This document shows, in pieces, positions 11,318 through 23,490 of a stretch of 64,000 bases of DNA. How positions within the stretch are numbered: the stretch's first letter is position 1; every line of letters begins with the position of its first letter. Origin of the DNA: Monosporascus cannonballus (lineage: Eukaryota; Ascomycota; Sordariomycetes; Xylariales); the NCBI GenBank assembly GCA_004154925.1, contig QJNS01000289.1, positions 28,928 to 92,927 on the forward strand, in the 5' to 3' direction. The notes beneath the pieces are model-generated. The model was not told the origin of the DNA. It saw only the letters and a list, made by a program, of their open reading frames with translations, and ran no database searches. Both the position numbers and the translations under genes were made by a program.

Positions 11318-14300
11318 GGTGATCGTTCTGTAGTGGCGTGCGCGATGCGGTGGAATATAGCGTGCGATCCAAACTACACAGCGCCCTGGCTGATCCTGAT
11401 CCTCCGACTACGGGTGACTCCTAGAGAGGCCCTGACATCGACCGTCATGGGAACTCTTCTCCTAGCAGTCCGATAAAAATGTCGTGACTTTCGTCCACTT
11501 GCTACCAAGGCTAGAAATCCCTGTGGTGTTGCGCCCTCGAGGAATATCCTTGCTTCTTTTGTTTATTTGTTCCGGAACCACTTCAGTATGCTTGGGTATG
11601 CCAGTGCCAGGGACAGAAGCAGAGCTACAAATGTGCTTCGCCTATGAGGGAGTGGAAACCGTATGGAGTCCCATCACTCAGAGTTAGATGTGTGGCGACG
11701 AATTCGCAACTTTAATTCATTGTGCGTGTGCGAGGATGTGGATGCGTGTGCTTCTGTGGTGTGGTGCTGTTGCATATGTACGTGTGATGTGAAAGGTCTC
11801 TGACAGATGAAGAGACAAACCCAAGGATACGCAGGATGTGGATGTAGAGATGTGTTATCGATGGATGAATGTATGAATATATGGATGAATGAACACTGAA
11901 TCAACAAGTTGGATATGTATGTACCGATGTGGTGTGGTACCTGGAGGAGGTTGTAAAGAATAAGTCAAGTTGGGTAGGTCGGTATTGGATGGATTTGGCA
12001 ACCTGAATAGTTCACGGCAAAATTACTACATGTGTGGTGCGGGGGGGGGACATAAAGGGCAGCACGTAGGGTACGTGTACAGGTACGAATTTGATGCGTC
12101 CTGGTAGATCAGAGTTGATGCTGCAAGGCTTGCAAGGATTCTGCATAAGACGGCGAGAGAGGGGCCAGCATGGGCTAGCTGCAGGGCAAATGGACGGTTC
12201 GAGGCGCACAGGCAGGCCAGCCTAAGTACCGTACTTAGTCCGCCTAGTAAGAGCTAAGAGAATCTACCAGCTACTCAAGTGGTACTGGTGCAGGTGTTAC
12301 GGTTGGTATTTTATATATTGTCCTTGCATTGCTGTAAAGTTGAGGAGCCTGTGAGTTTAATGTTATTATGTCTTGACTGCAAACGGGGCACCTCATAAAG
12401 ATACTTCTACATTAATGCGTGGAGTATAGCGACCTACTCGTATAATTACTATGAATATATAGTGAATGCAGGGGGCGAATACGACGTTGAGGGTCGCTGA
12501 AAAGAAGATGGCAATGAGAATATCAATCCCTTAGACTATAAATGCAGGGGTTGAAGGCATAGATACCTTGGAAGCGTCAGAATGCCTCTTCATGCTGTGG
12601 TTTAGGTGCATGCGTACTGCACAACTGACCCATGCCCTGAATAACTGAAAGCTCCAAGCCTGACTTGCATGAGTAGCAACTGCACATGGCTAGTTAACGT
12701 GCCTATTTAGCTTGATTGCAACTGATACTAATGTATGTTTATGCAGTACCTCCGAATCTCCAAGGGAAGCGCAGGAACATGCAGAATCCAACAGGGTGCT
12801 CTGTAAAAAAGGATGGGCAACGCATGAGCATCTTTACATCTCTAACTCCTAGGAGCTTTGAACGCTCGCAAAAGGGGTCCGTAACCTTGTTCGGACCCGA
12901 TGCACTGGCTGCTATGACAACTGACTGTAAATCAATCGACTCACTGATTCATGAATCATTGCTTTACCTATAGGTCAGAGCCAGTTAATGATTGGAACGG
13001 GCGGCATAAAGATATGAAGCTCTTGGCAATGTTAATTAATTAATGCTGGTGTCACAAGTGGGGACAACCAGATACCTGGACACCCAAAAAAATTGTTACA
13101 ATACTTAGTACGCCTCATCGACACAATTTGATGATAATTGATTGGAAAATGAGGTAACGCAAATCCGGGGCATGGAATGCGAGCAAACCTGCAAACACGT
13201 ACACTGCGTGCAATCGCATCTGAGATAGATATGCACTTTACGCCTTCTCCCCAGATCCAAGTTCGAATTATAACTGCGGAAATTTACTTCGTATAGTAGG
13301 TATGGTTTATCAAAGACGTACATACATAATGCATGAATGTGGCATGCGCTTGGTTTATTCTAGTAATTGGCCCTAGACAAACCCAAAGCTATCCATGTTC
13401 AGAACTCGAAGAGGCAGTCTGGAGAACTCTTTGACCCGGCTGAATCGTCCGGTCCAGGCCGGTTATGTATTGCGCAACTCTATTTTTGTAATTTTTTACA
13501 GCATTGTGGCCGGCCCAACCCTGCTCTCAGTTGGTTTCTGTATTCCTTGAATGCGAAAGTCCAGAATACAGTCCCAGATTTCGCGGATCCTCAAATCCAG
13601 ACCCTCTCGAGAGCCGGGATGTTTGGTGGATTTTATGGGGCCATGAGGCCACAGCTTCCGGAATGGCCTCTTAAAATCATCTCCAGGCTCTGGCCCATTA
13701 GCCACTTAGGTAATAGAGGTTGATACATACAATATGGTCTATAAGATGTGAATATTGTGGGTAATGCAGTTATGAAAACAGTGTCTATTATGTCCAACTA
13801 CCACCAACCTTCGGGATTCTCAGGAGGCATGGCTTCCAACCACATGTAGGCGCTTATTTCTCTAGGTACTTCGACTACGGTTGACAACTCCCCTCTGCCC
13901 TTGATAAAGAGACTGCACTTCGTAACCGGAACCTTTTTAGCCGCATCTTAGTGATATGCAGAAGCAGGCCGTGTACTAGAATACTACTTAACCGACCCTT
14001 TCCTCTCGAGCTAACGCGCCTCACTTCGGGGAGTTTTCCACGATTATCTTTCACTCCGCGCTAGGATCGATCATGCTTCTATCCCGAGATTCGCCGGTAG
14101 TATACCACACGATCTCTTCTAGAAGGGCAGGCTAGTTATCTTATTAGGGCCATTCACTTTAGCTCAATCCGAGCAGGGGTTCCTGAAGCAACGTTTGAAT
14201 GCTTCCGGATGGCGGGGCCGAGGCCCTCCTTAAGGCTTATCCTATACCACAGTAGGCAGTCATGGCGTTTCATTTCTGTGTTGCACCGATTACGATGTAA

Positions 14301-17300
14301 AAGGAAGTCCAATTAAAAACGTACATCTCATATCGATCGAAGCGGCCGGTTTGGCTTGAACTTATAGCAACTTTGGAAGCGGGCTTATCAACATATTCCG
14401 TTCGCCTACCTACTTAGCACCTATCAGCACCATACTGTAGCAGTGAGCGCAAGGTATAAACTCGCTTTCAAATCCGAATAGCGTGGATTGCCAAGTGCCG
14501 AACTCCTAGAGTTATTGATTGCTACATACCAAGCCCAACTCCTATATCCCGGTTATACGTTCCCTTTGGTTGTGCCTCAGGCTAGCCTAGGTCTTTGATA
14601 TTCTGAGTAACCCCTGGGCCGTTTCTTTCGGACTCGAGGCCTAGAAAAGCTAGCTTTGGTGAAAAAATTCACCTGGACCTATACCCCAAAATATCCAGAC
14701 GATGAAACCAGAAAGCATGGCCGAAGGAAGTAACCGAGGCGGGGAAAGCATCGTACTCCAAACTTATCGGGTCTGACAACAAATACTCTTACGCAAGCCG
14801 GCACTCGACTGGCTCTTGCCAGTTCTACGTGCATATAGAGCTATATGGCGGCAGACTTACTGTTCTCGGGGCACCCTTGCCAAGTCACTAGGCTCATGGT
14901 ACCACGGAGAATGTTGGTCAAGCTGCTGTAGGTGGCCGCTTCCCTGGAGCCATCGACATCAAAAGAAACCCGTGTGTCGTCTCCACTCGAGAGGCTTTGA
15001 CTCCCTCTTCGCGAATCCATGTTCGTGAACCGTCGCCTGCTCCTACCACGGAGTAATACGAACCGCAGCAGTTACAATGGGAATCTGAAGGCAACTCCCC
15101 TGAATGATTAGCTAAAAACGTGATGAACGGCTCCTCCCATCTCGTCGAGGACCCTCCTTCCCGCAGTGCCGAGCTCCGACCCGCATGCCTGGTTTGGCAT
15201 AGAAGGAGATCTCCGTGCCATCTCCTATGTGATAATGTGATCGACGTATTGAGAGATGACGTGTGAGACGGCGGTGGATGCCGCTCTGCGAAAGCTGTGT
15301 TCAAGCTATGCATCTACTGACTGTGCATAGCTGTCCAGGTATAGGACCGAAGACGCCGTCGCTTCGAATTGTTCGTCATCCAACCGCAAAAAGTACCGAT
15401 CCTGGCTCCCGCCGCTCAGCGGTTAACGGTAACCTTACGTCAAGAATCCTCATACTGAGATTGTTTGATAAGGGGGACCGGCCTTGAATTAAATAGGGTA
15501 CGGGAAGATGCACGTCCCGATGGGTAACCTATGTACGAACAGAACCACCGAAGCAGGGATCCGGCTGAACTTTCTGCGGTTCGATGCAAGCAAGGTATAT
15601 GTTGCAGCAGTGGCCCACAACTTGAAGGGGGACATGCTGCATGGATGTACATAGTAGGATCAAGCTACCTTATCGCCCAGTTTATGTTACGTACATCACA
15701 GCAAATACCATCCGCAGTGCCTTGTTACAGCTCCCGAGAATACATCCCATAGCACGCATATGGGTCTTTGCTGGTTACCTGGGAACGTCATATAGGCTCG
15801 CCGGACCCTACTTGGACCTGTCCGACCGAGATGGCCTCCTTACGCTAGGACCAGGTTGGCTAGATGAACAAGCGAAGCATAAGAGACAAACTCAGGGCAC
15901 CCGCTTTGACTTGCGCCGCCTCCGAAGAAAGTTCCCGTCCGGATCGTCCGGATCAAATCAACGGCGTACGCTAGATACCGAGATATGATGTCGGCCCAGT
16001 GACTGATAGAGCGGAAGACGACAAGATTGGGATGAAGAACCCACTATTTTGAGTTTCACAACGGGTGCAACCGGGGCCAGGGGAGGAGGACTGCCGGATG
16101 CAGACGCAGGACCATTGCTTCATCCGCTCGCAACCTGCTCTCATGTCAGTGTCACAGAAGAAGAAAGAGAAACCCTAATAACGGCAGACCGAGCTGGCCA
16201 AGCGGCACAACACTTTTCTATCAAGTACAGTAGGTAAGGGAGTCAACCAAGTAGTCTACTGTGGCTTCACACCTGTTATTGGGTTCCAGGATCTCTCACC
16301 AGTTCCCGCCGAGGCCGGCTGCCCCGGCATAGCCGCCGCGGGGCATGGGAAAGCGCCCCCATTGAGATTGTATAGTCCGTGCGTGATAATGAAGATGGTA
16401 TGACCTCAGAAGTAAATACTCTACAATCCTCAAGTGGCAGTAGATAGGTGGTTGAGAGCGCCTTCCCGAGTTCCCCATTGGATGTTTGGAGCCATCTGTG
16501 ATACGTTACCATGAATGAGCCTTCATGTCGTCGGCCTTGCGGATGTGCGTAGCCAGCGTTTCACGGCTACCTAATATAGTTGTTACGCTTCGGCTACCAA
16601 CCTATCACCGACAGATGCATCTTGCAGCAGAGTTTATCTGCTTTTTTTTGTTAGCCACAGAAGCGCGGGATACTGTGTTTTCCCAGTCGGCCCGGCCGCA
16701 CACCGAAGGGTAGAGTAGGTATGTAGTAGCACCTCGCTGTCCGGATATGTTAGGCTCCTCTGCGTTTCCCCCGGCCGCCTCGATGCTCTACTCGTGCAGT
16801 TGACAAGAACACTATCGCTACACAGTATCGTGCGACGATGCAGACGTGGCGTCATGGCCGCGTCACAGGGCTCCGTGCCACATCTTCTCGGAATTGAAGG
16901 GTAGGCGCCGCAGGCTTTATCACCAAGGATATTCTACCCATCTATATAAACAAAGGCTGAAGAGGAAGAGAGAAGGGAAAACGTCTTGTACTTGGCAGCC
17001 CATCCCCGTTCTCGCTCAAAGCTGCAGTAACTGCACATGCTGTGTGGCCCGATCGCCTGCATACAGCCCTCACAAGGGTTGCCATGGCATAGCTGCATAG
17101 AACTAGATTTCCTTCATGCAGTTGGGCTCGATGCTCACATAATCGTTATCGATTCCATCTGGGTAATCTTCCCCTCAATAGGCGAGCACTGGCCGGCCAA
17201 CATCACGACGGCAGAATTCACCCGAGGAGTCGATTGAGACTGTTTACTCAATATCAAGCAATTTGGATGTAATAGCTACCCGTCTTGGGTTGGGCAAGTA

Positions 17301-18185
17301 TGATTCGGCACCGGAACACCCAATCTCCAAAGGTCGCCGGAGTCCCTTATCGGTCGCGCAACCCTCTCGGTGGGAACGTTAATATACTCGGCATGGAACT
17401 AATGCTGCGAGGTCGCACGCCGGCGGTTTTCCGTCAAAGCGGACGTATACGAAACGTTCGTCAACCACAAGGCCGCATCAGACCAGCGCGCCGCAAATCC
17501 CTCTGCACTGCGATCGAGTCCGTTTACGAAAAAAGAGACATATCATAGTGAGGCTCCATCAGCGCCGTTGCACTGCTTTGGTGCCACAACCTGCATGAGC
17601 GTTTTCGGGTTACCGCCCTCCCTCCCTGGCTGCAAGATCATTGCACATCTAGGTGGCTACAACATGTCGAGCAACATGTCGAGCAACGCTCTCCGAGTGG
17701 CTGTCTTAAACGTGTCGTGTTCAGTGTCACGTCTCGCTTCTTAATTCCTGCATAATCCGTGGGCAATGATTGGATGGATTGAATCAGTCGAACTGCTCAT
17801 AGATCCCCGTGTTTGTGCCTCGTGTGTCAACAAGGCTATTCTTGATCAGCATACTTGTCCTGCAGCGCATCTGCAAGTCCTGGGTTGGTGCACTCCACCA
17901 AGCTACCACACCCATGTTCGCCATGTCCGAACTGAGTAATCCGAGGCCACAGCTAGCAAGTCTTGAATGCAGAGTGGACGTGTCCAGCAAAACCCGGGCG
18001 GTGTGCTTATCTTCCATGCATTCCACATCTTCCATCTTGGCCGTCGAGCGCATCGCTGAGATCTGGTAAACATTCCGGGCCCTTGGCGCCCAAACAACAA
18101 AGGACAATGGACCTGGCTATCAGCTTCCCTGTATGCGATAGATCGGGTTTCTGACGTGTGCGCAATGGTTCGACGATCGCAGCGG
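11318..18185. other. 6.9-kb stretch without a recognisable gene
   Basis: Both strands have been read. Frames are short (the longest are about 115-130 codons) and none shows a known domain or joins across plausible introns. Features seen: a G9 run at 12041-12049, a diverged ATGGATGA-type simple repeat around 11860-11900, and a 12-bp tandem duplication (CAACATGTCGAG twice) at 17660-17683. No tRNA or rRNA was found by eye. Composition is normal, so it is not RIP-mutated. It could hold non-coding transcripts, long UTRs or fast-evolving genes that I cannot recognise. Confidence 0.5.
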
Positions 18186-19823
18186 TTAAGACCTCGGAGC
18201 AAATGCTACTTCAGCTGGGAGTCTAAAGGAGGCACAGAACATGTCCTTGTTCGGCGCTACCGTTCTAACGTTGTGGACCGCGGCCCTTCCGTTCTCTTCC
18301 GGGTCGCCGGGTAATACCTCGACATCCAGCTCTGCCGAGATTCGCTCGCAGAACTCTAATATCGGACCGTCGTGATCCGCTTTGGGGGCGAAACAGTGAA
18401 CGTGGACCATCGGCAACTTAGTGTCTGTGTGCGGCGCAAAGAGCTCTTCGTGCCCAGCGTACAGTCCGCGAAAGTAAGAAAGGAAGGTTATGGCGGACGC
18501 GGGCAGGTTCATGACAAAGTGCGAGATCGTAGCCGGGATAGGGATGCGTTTGGGTTCGGGAGGCGGTATAGCCGCATCGCCTTTGGCCGCATCGTGCCGC
18601 CTGCCACGCTTCTCTTTCCTCTTGATAGCCACGACGGCATGCTCGCCGTTCTTGTTTGAAGCGTATACGCTGTCGGCCGCCTCTCTAATGAAGACCCGGC
18701 CGTCACGGTTGAAGGCCCTTACATACTCCCCAACCTGGACGGATGTATGGTGTCAGTAGGTTGCCAATGCGACAGACAGGATGCCGTAACTCTTGCTCAC
18801 CTTGTTCCGTTTGATACTTTCGTCGAGATAGCGATAGCTTTCCGGGTTGTAGTCATTAGCCCAGACGAAGACGCCCTTCTTGCCGGCCGGGACCGCGAAG
18901 GGCCCAATGCCAGCCATCACATCGCAGACCACCTCGCCGGGCTTGAACATGTCGATAAGACGCGTGTGCTCACCGTGTAGCTTGCTGTTCCAGTATACCT
19001 TCGAGTAGTCGAACCGGAAGACGCACTCGTTCTCCCGCACCTCGACGTTCAGGTCGTCGGGCCCGGCGAGGACCTCGTACGCGAACGTCCGGAACTCGGA
19101 CTCTGTGCCCACGTTCGCGATCTTGTTTATGACCGTCTGAATCTGCGGGTTCTTGTCCAGCAAGACCTCGGCGATCAGCTTCTTGTACGGTAGGTACGCC
19201 TCCCGCAGGTTTAAATGCGCGATGTGGCCAACTGAGTTGAAGCCCTGGGGAATGCCGTCGTGCATGTCGCGCTTTTCCGGGGGGATCAGGGCCTGGATTA
19301 CATCATCTGTGGTCGCTGTTAGTTTCCGACGTGTCATTCGAGCGCATCACCGTCTCCTACCGTAGAGCCAGTAGTCGTAATTCAAGGCCAGTTCATACGG
19401 GACCAAGCCGAGTTCCCTATTCTCAACAGCGTCCCTGAGTGGGGCGCTCCACGTCTCGGGCACTGCGGCGACGGCAAAGGTGTTAGAAAAATTGCCCCAC
19501 CATAGTTTTTCGTCCCGGCCGGCCAGCCAGCCAGTCTCTTTTCTTTTCTTTCATTTCTCACCTCCGGCCTGGACTTTGGGGTCGAGCAGCAGACACTTGG
19601 TGCCGCGGGCGGCCAGCACCTCGTCCGGGTGCGGCCGCACCACCTGGATGCGGTCCGCCACGAGGATCTCCCGCGTCCTCTGCAGCTCGCGCCGCCACTC
19701 GGCGATCCTCCTGTTGTCGGCGACGGCGGCCGCCGCGAGGCGCACCGTCTTGGAGAACAGCGACCGGTCCAGGGCGCCGGTCGCGGAGCGGATGAGCGGG
19801 GGCCGGAAGGGGTTCATCATCAT
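18186..19823 (-). CDS. TRM5: tRNA (guanine-37-N1)-methyltransferase Trm5
   Basis: Transfers methyl from S-adenosylmethionine to N1 of G37 next to the anticodon, in the nucleus/cytoplasm and mitochondria, preventing +1 frameshifting. Four exons: 19823-19562, 19462-19361, 19306-18801 and 18734-18186 (introns of 99, 54 and 66 bp), 472 residues. The N-terminal block FRPPLIRS...[10 protein letters not shown] and the tail [10 protein letters not shown] are typical. Exon 3 holds [25 protein letters not shown], the SAM-binding [15 protein letters not shown] (from about residue 249) and the [12 protein letters not shown] motif (about 272) that ends the Rossmann core. Exon 4 carries [13 protein letters not shown] and the C-terminal HVHCFAP block. 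Three consecutive ATGs (19823, 19820, 19817) compete for initiation; the first is used here. It is divergent from the AlkB-like gene, 525 bp away. Confidence 0.96.
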
Positions 19824-20348
19824 CGCCTGGTCGTCTCCGTCAGTGATGGTTGTCGTCGGTTCCTTTCGCAGCCGTTAATAAGGGCCTCCCAAGCTGTATA
19901 TCCTCTGGGGTTTTCCTTACGTACTGCCATATTACGAACACTACCTGGGCATTAGCCAAAGCTTCGTGTCGTGGGCGACTGGTGGGGGAGTAGGATTATA
20001 AGTGGATATGTAGGGACTTAATCGGACAAGGCTAAAAGAGATCGTCACTAAAAATTAAAAATTCGGGAGATCTACCTAGGACCCAGTTTAGATCCCCCAA
20101 TGAGCCATGTGCGTCATCGCAAGGCTGAAGGGAGTTGTATAAGACACGAGATATACAACACGTCATCGAAGTAGACGGCGAAACATCAATGGTGGCGCTC
20201 AAGAAACTACGAGATTTATGTCGCTCCCAGTCTATATAAACATAACCGTGTGTACATAGGCAAACCATCGATAACCTGTCATAATACACAGACCGCACTG
20301 TTCTCTGCCCATGCACCCACTTTAGGCTCACATATGCGCCAGCCAAAC
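19824..20348. promoter_or_regulatory. Shared divergent promoter of TRM5 and the AlkB-like gene
   Basis: The start codons are 525 bp apart. A TATATAAA sequence lies near 20232-20239, about 110 bp before the AlkB-like ATG, and may be a TATA element. No coding sequence is seen. Confidence 0.45.
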
Positions 20349-21471
20349 ATGTCTAAAAAGCTAACTATCGACAAGTTCTTCGGAAGTCCAAAACCCAAGA
20401 AGCCACGCGGCGAAGTCGATGCCGATGAGGCGACACCCGTAAGTGTTTTATAACCCGGCCCGAACAGGAGCAGAAGCCCGTTTGTTTGCTCCATTGACGT
20501 TCGCGCCCTACTTATACTGTAAACCGCCTACTCACATGTATATCTGTCGCCCCTCTCTCAGACAGGCCACCCGACGCACGCTGCGTATCCGTTTCCGATC
20601 CCGCACCTGCCGGCGAGCATCGGCGCGGAGTTGCTGGAGTCGCTGCCCGCGCGCCCGGGCCGCGCCATAGACGACCAGCCGGACCTCGACCTGCTGTACT
20701 TCGAACCGTACGTGCCGCGGTCCACGGCGCAGCAGCTGTTCCGGTTCCTGCGCGCGTCGCTGCCCTTCTACCGCGTCGGGTACGACATCCGGCGCGGCGG
20801 GATATCGGCCCACATCCGCACGCCGCGCTGGACCACCGTGTTCGGGGTCGACGACACCTCGCGATTCGCCGAGGAGGACGGCGCCGTTGTCGACGCGCGC
20901 ACCGGGGTCCGGGTTCCCCACGACAGGCGACGACGGCAGGCACTACGCCAAGTACCCGCCGCGGCCGATCCCCACATGCCTCGATGACCTGCGGCGGTCG
21001 ACCGAGGCGGCGACGGGCTGCAAGTTCAATTTCTGTTTGGCGAATTACTACGCGTCCGGGTCTGATAGTATATCGTTCCACAGCGACGAGGAGAGATTTC
21101 TGGACCCGCTGCCAGCCATTGCGTCTTTCTCCCTAGGGGCGACGAGGAATTTCTTGATGAAGCATAAGCCGGTTCCGAAGTTGGCCGACGGCCCCGCCGA
21201 TGGAGACGATCAGAGGGAGGCCAAGCCCCTCAAGCTGCCACTTGCTAGTGGCGACATGATCTTGATGAGAGGCCGGACACAGGCGAACTGGCTGCACTCG
21301 ATCCCCAAAAGGAGCGGCAAGGACGAACAGGACGGGGGGAGGATAAACATCACTTGTCGAAGGGCTATGGTCAAGGCCGGTTCCGCGAATTATTATAATT
21401 ATAACGTAAATACTGGCCCAGTCTATCGGTGGGATTCAGTCAACCGCGAGATGAAACAATGGAATCCATGA
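20349..21471 (+). CDS. AlkB-like Fe(II)/2-oxoglutarate DNA dioxygenase (ALKBH2/3 type), with a one-base frameshift
   Basis: Predicted to remove 1-methyladenine and 3-methylcytosine from nucleic acid by oxidative demethylation. Exon 1 (20349-20438) encodes MSKKLTIDKFF..., joined across a 123-bp intron (20439-20561, GTAAGT..CAG) in phase 0. Exon 2 is in one frame up to about 20919 (YFEPYVPRSTAQQLFRFLRA, WTTVFGVDD) and in the next from 20920 (PPRPIPTCLDDL, CLANYY, FHSDEE). One surplus base in the CCCC run at 20916-20919 explains this; no intron fits. Read with the base skipped, the product has 332 residues with Fe ligands H203, D205 and H275 and the RINITCR motif (R290, R296) that binds 2-oxoglutarate and substrate. 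KLTIDKFF near the start resembles a PCNA-binding PIP box lacking its Gln. An ATG 15 bp upstream (20334) is an alternative start. The 3' end converges on NUS1, 86 bp away. Confidence 0.88.
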
Positions 21472-21557
21472 GGGAGTATCTCCCCCAGAAAAGCGATCGC
21501 TTGGCTCTATACACGTGCGCCAATGCGAAAAGAATCCAGGTGCCCTCACTCGACCCG

Positions 21558-22649
21558 CTACTTCCCGAGCTTAAAGGTCGCCTCTGCGTACTTCCTTAGA
21601 CCGCGTAGGAAAACCTGGTAGTTGACACCTTGATTGTCCGGCGAGCTGAATATCTCGGTCAGCCGAATTTGCCACGGCGGGTATCCCTGAAGATCGACGA
21701 AGGGCTCGAAAGAGAGGAGTAAGTCGGGCTCCGGCATGACGGCCTCGCTCAGTTCATTGTCAATCAGATCCATCGTGATATCTGTCGTGGATATCTTGTC
21801 TCTCTGGGCCATGTGAGCGAAGACCTTGGTTAGGTCTACCATAGCTTCTCGGCCATCCTCGGCTGAGAGCAGCATGACACTGAGAGCTGACTGCCGGTTC
21901 TGCGGCTGTATTGGTTCTGCACCACGGGAGTGTAAGGAGACGGAAGGGGAGTGGTAGTTGCCGAACCAAGCCTTTAGTTTGTGGGATATTGCGCGATGCG
22001 CCTGGGGCATGTATCGTTTTAGGGAACCTTGTAGAAAGAGAAACCGTTAGCTATATGGAATTTCAGCTTCAGAACAACCGTTGCTTACCCGTTCTCTCGT
22101 AGATGGACAGCCGAGGGATACCAGCAGAAGCGCACCAGGCTGCAATTTCCGCTATCTCGTTGACCATCTTCTCCAAGGCGTCTCCCGATCTCCCTCCGTC
22201 TTCAAGTGTCAATATGACACTTACGTGCTTTGGCAGCCGCTTAAGGTTGCTAACGTCCCGTCGTACATAGTCGGGCGTATTGTGGTGGTAGTTCAGGATG
22301 GCAAGGATTCGGTCATATACAGCACGATATGCGATACGGAAGCGGATGTAGACTGAGAAGATAGCGTGGACGAGGACGTAGAGGAAGGTATACAGCTGTG
22401 ATTTCAGGAATCTCCTAACTCCCAAATGCGACGTGTCCCGCCTCTTGCTAGGCCTCTCCTCAGGCCTTACATAGGTCTGGTTCGGGAGAATCCAGGTTAG
22501 CTACGGCCCTCCAAGAGCAGGATGCCAGCCGCGAACAAGCCGAGGGAACGTACCTGGATGATGTACTCGCGCCTTTCTGCCGCGAGGCTGTCATATCCCA
22601 ACATTTCCTCTTCTGGATATATTTTCCTGTCCCTGGATTTGAGCGACAT
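21558..22649 (-). CDS. NUS1: NUS1, non-catalytic subunit of dehydrodolichyl diphosphate synthase
   Basis: Partner (NgBR/Nus1) of the cis-prenyltransferase that makes dolichol precursors at the ER membrane, needed for protein N-glycosylation. Three exons: 22649-22554, 22476-22089 and 22027-21558 (introns of 77 and 61 bp), 317 residues. A hydrophobic segment (about residues 55-78, FLKSQLYTFLYVLVHAIFSV) should anchor it in the membrane. The conserved RDVSNLKRLPKHVSVILTLE, the IPRLSIYERTG/SLKRYMPQAH stretch spanning intron 2, and GYPPWQIRLTEIF near the C-terminus identify the family. The first in-frame ATG with a charged start (MSLKSRDRK) is at 22649; the frame is open further upstream but has no earlier ATG. 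The gene shares a promoter region containing an assembly gap with SEC10. Confidence 0.94.
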
Positions 22650-23490
22650 CGTCTTCTTTCTTTTTCTTGTTAATTTTTGTTTCGTTCCGGCTAATGCGGA
22701 TGATGCCTTGTACGACGCCGATGTAGAACAACGGGGATGGTTGAAGATCGAAGACAATTCCAATGAGTTATTCTAAGAAGGTTTTTTTTTTTAAAAAAAA
22801 AATTGGACGGCTGCTAGCCAGGGAGTAATGAATGGAAAAGGGAGAACAAAAGAATGAAGTGAGTCTCTATAAAAGTCTACGTGGTTGTCTGCATTGCCGC
22901 AATGGTTAATGACTGTAGATCTGCGGTTCCTACACCCGCAAAGCCTGAATGAGGTGCACAGCTCGGTCTCGATTTCCTTGGAATTTCTATTGGGGGGGGG
23001 GGGGGGGGGGGNNNNNNNNNNCCCGCCCCCCCCCCCCCCCCCCTGAGCCGTCGTCCAGCTTCTCGATCCAATCATCTTAATGCCAAATTAATTGTCAAAT
23101 GACTTTAACTTAAGAGAGCAAGAGAGAGAGCCTGTTACTCAGCCACACTACCATTACGACTGCCTATGACGCGCACGGACATGGCATGACGTTCCTCAGC
23201 TGGCTTGGCGTGGCTAATGCAATTTCGAGGGTCCCAGCCACAATACGCGCCGCCGGTACGTACCTTGAACTACAGATGCATGTGCATTGTGCATCGGGTA
23301 TCCATCGACCCAGGAGATAACTTAAACCTGTCTACATGGCTGAAGGGCGCGAATACGGCAGCAACAAGCATCAAAGACGGCCTCGGAGATTGAGAAGGCC
23401 CGCTAGGGCTCATGCGACTTTCGACTAGACCGTATTCCCATCGGCACATTCCCATGTAGTCCTGCCAGCGTTCCTTCATTCGATCCAACA
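22650..23490. promoter_or_regulatory. Divergent promoter region of NUS1 and SEC10, with an assembly gap
   Basis: 841 bp between start codons. It holds a T11-A10 switch (22782-22802), a short AG-rich repeat (AGAGCAAGAGAGAGAG, near 23114-23130) and the G20-N10-C21 gap region. The true length is unknown because of the gap. I see no coding sequence. Confidence 0.5.
22992..23043. other. Assembly gap flanked by poly-G and poly-C
   Basis: G20 (22992-23011), ten Ns (23012-23021), then CCCG and an 18-base C run (23022-23043). The two tracts are reverse complements, so they would fold back on each other. The Ns mark a scaffold join or an unresolved repeat length. Confidence 0.95.

Noticed and set aside
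13367..13723. 118-codon frame on the plus strand
   Set aside because: Starts without ATG and lacks any known motif or neighbouring exon; kept as part of the gene-poor stretch.
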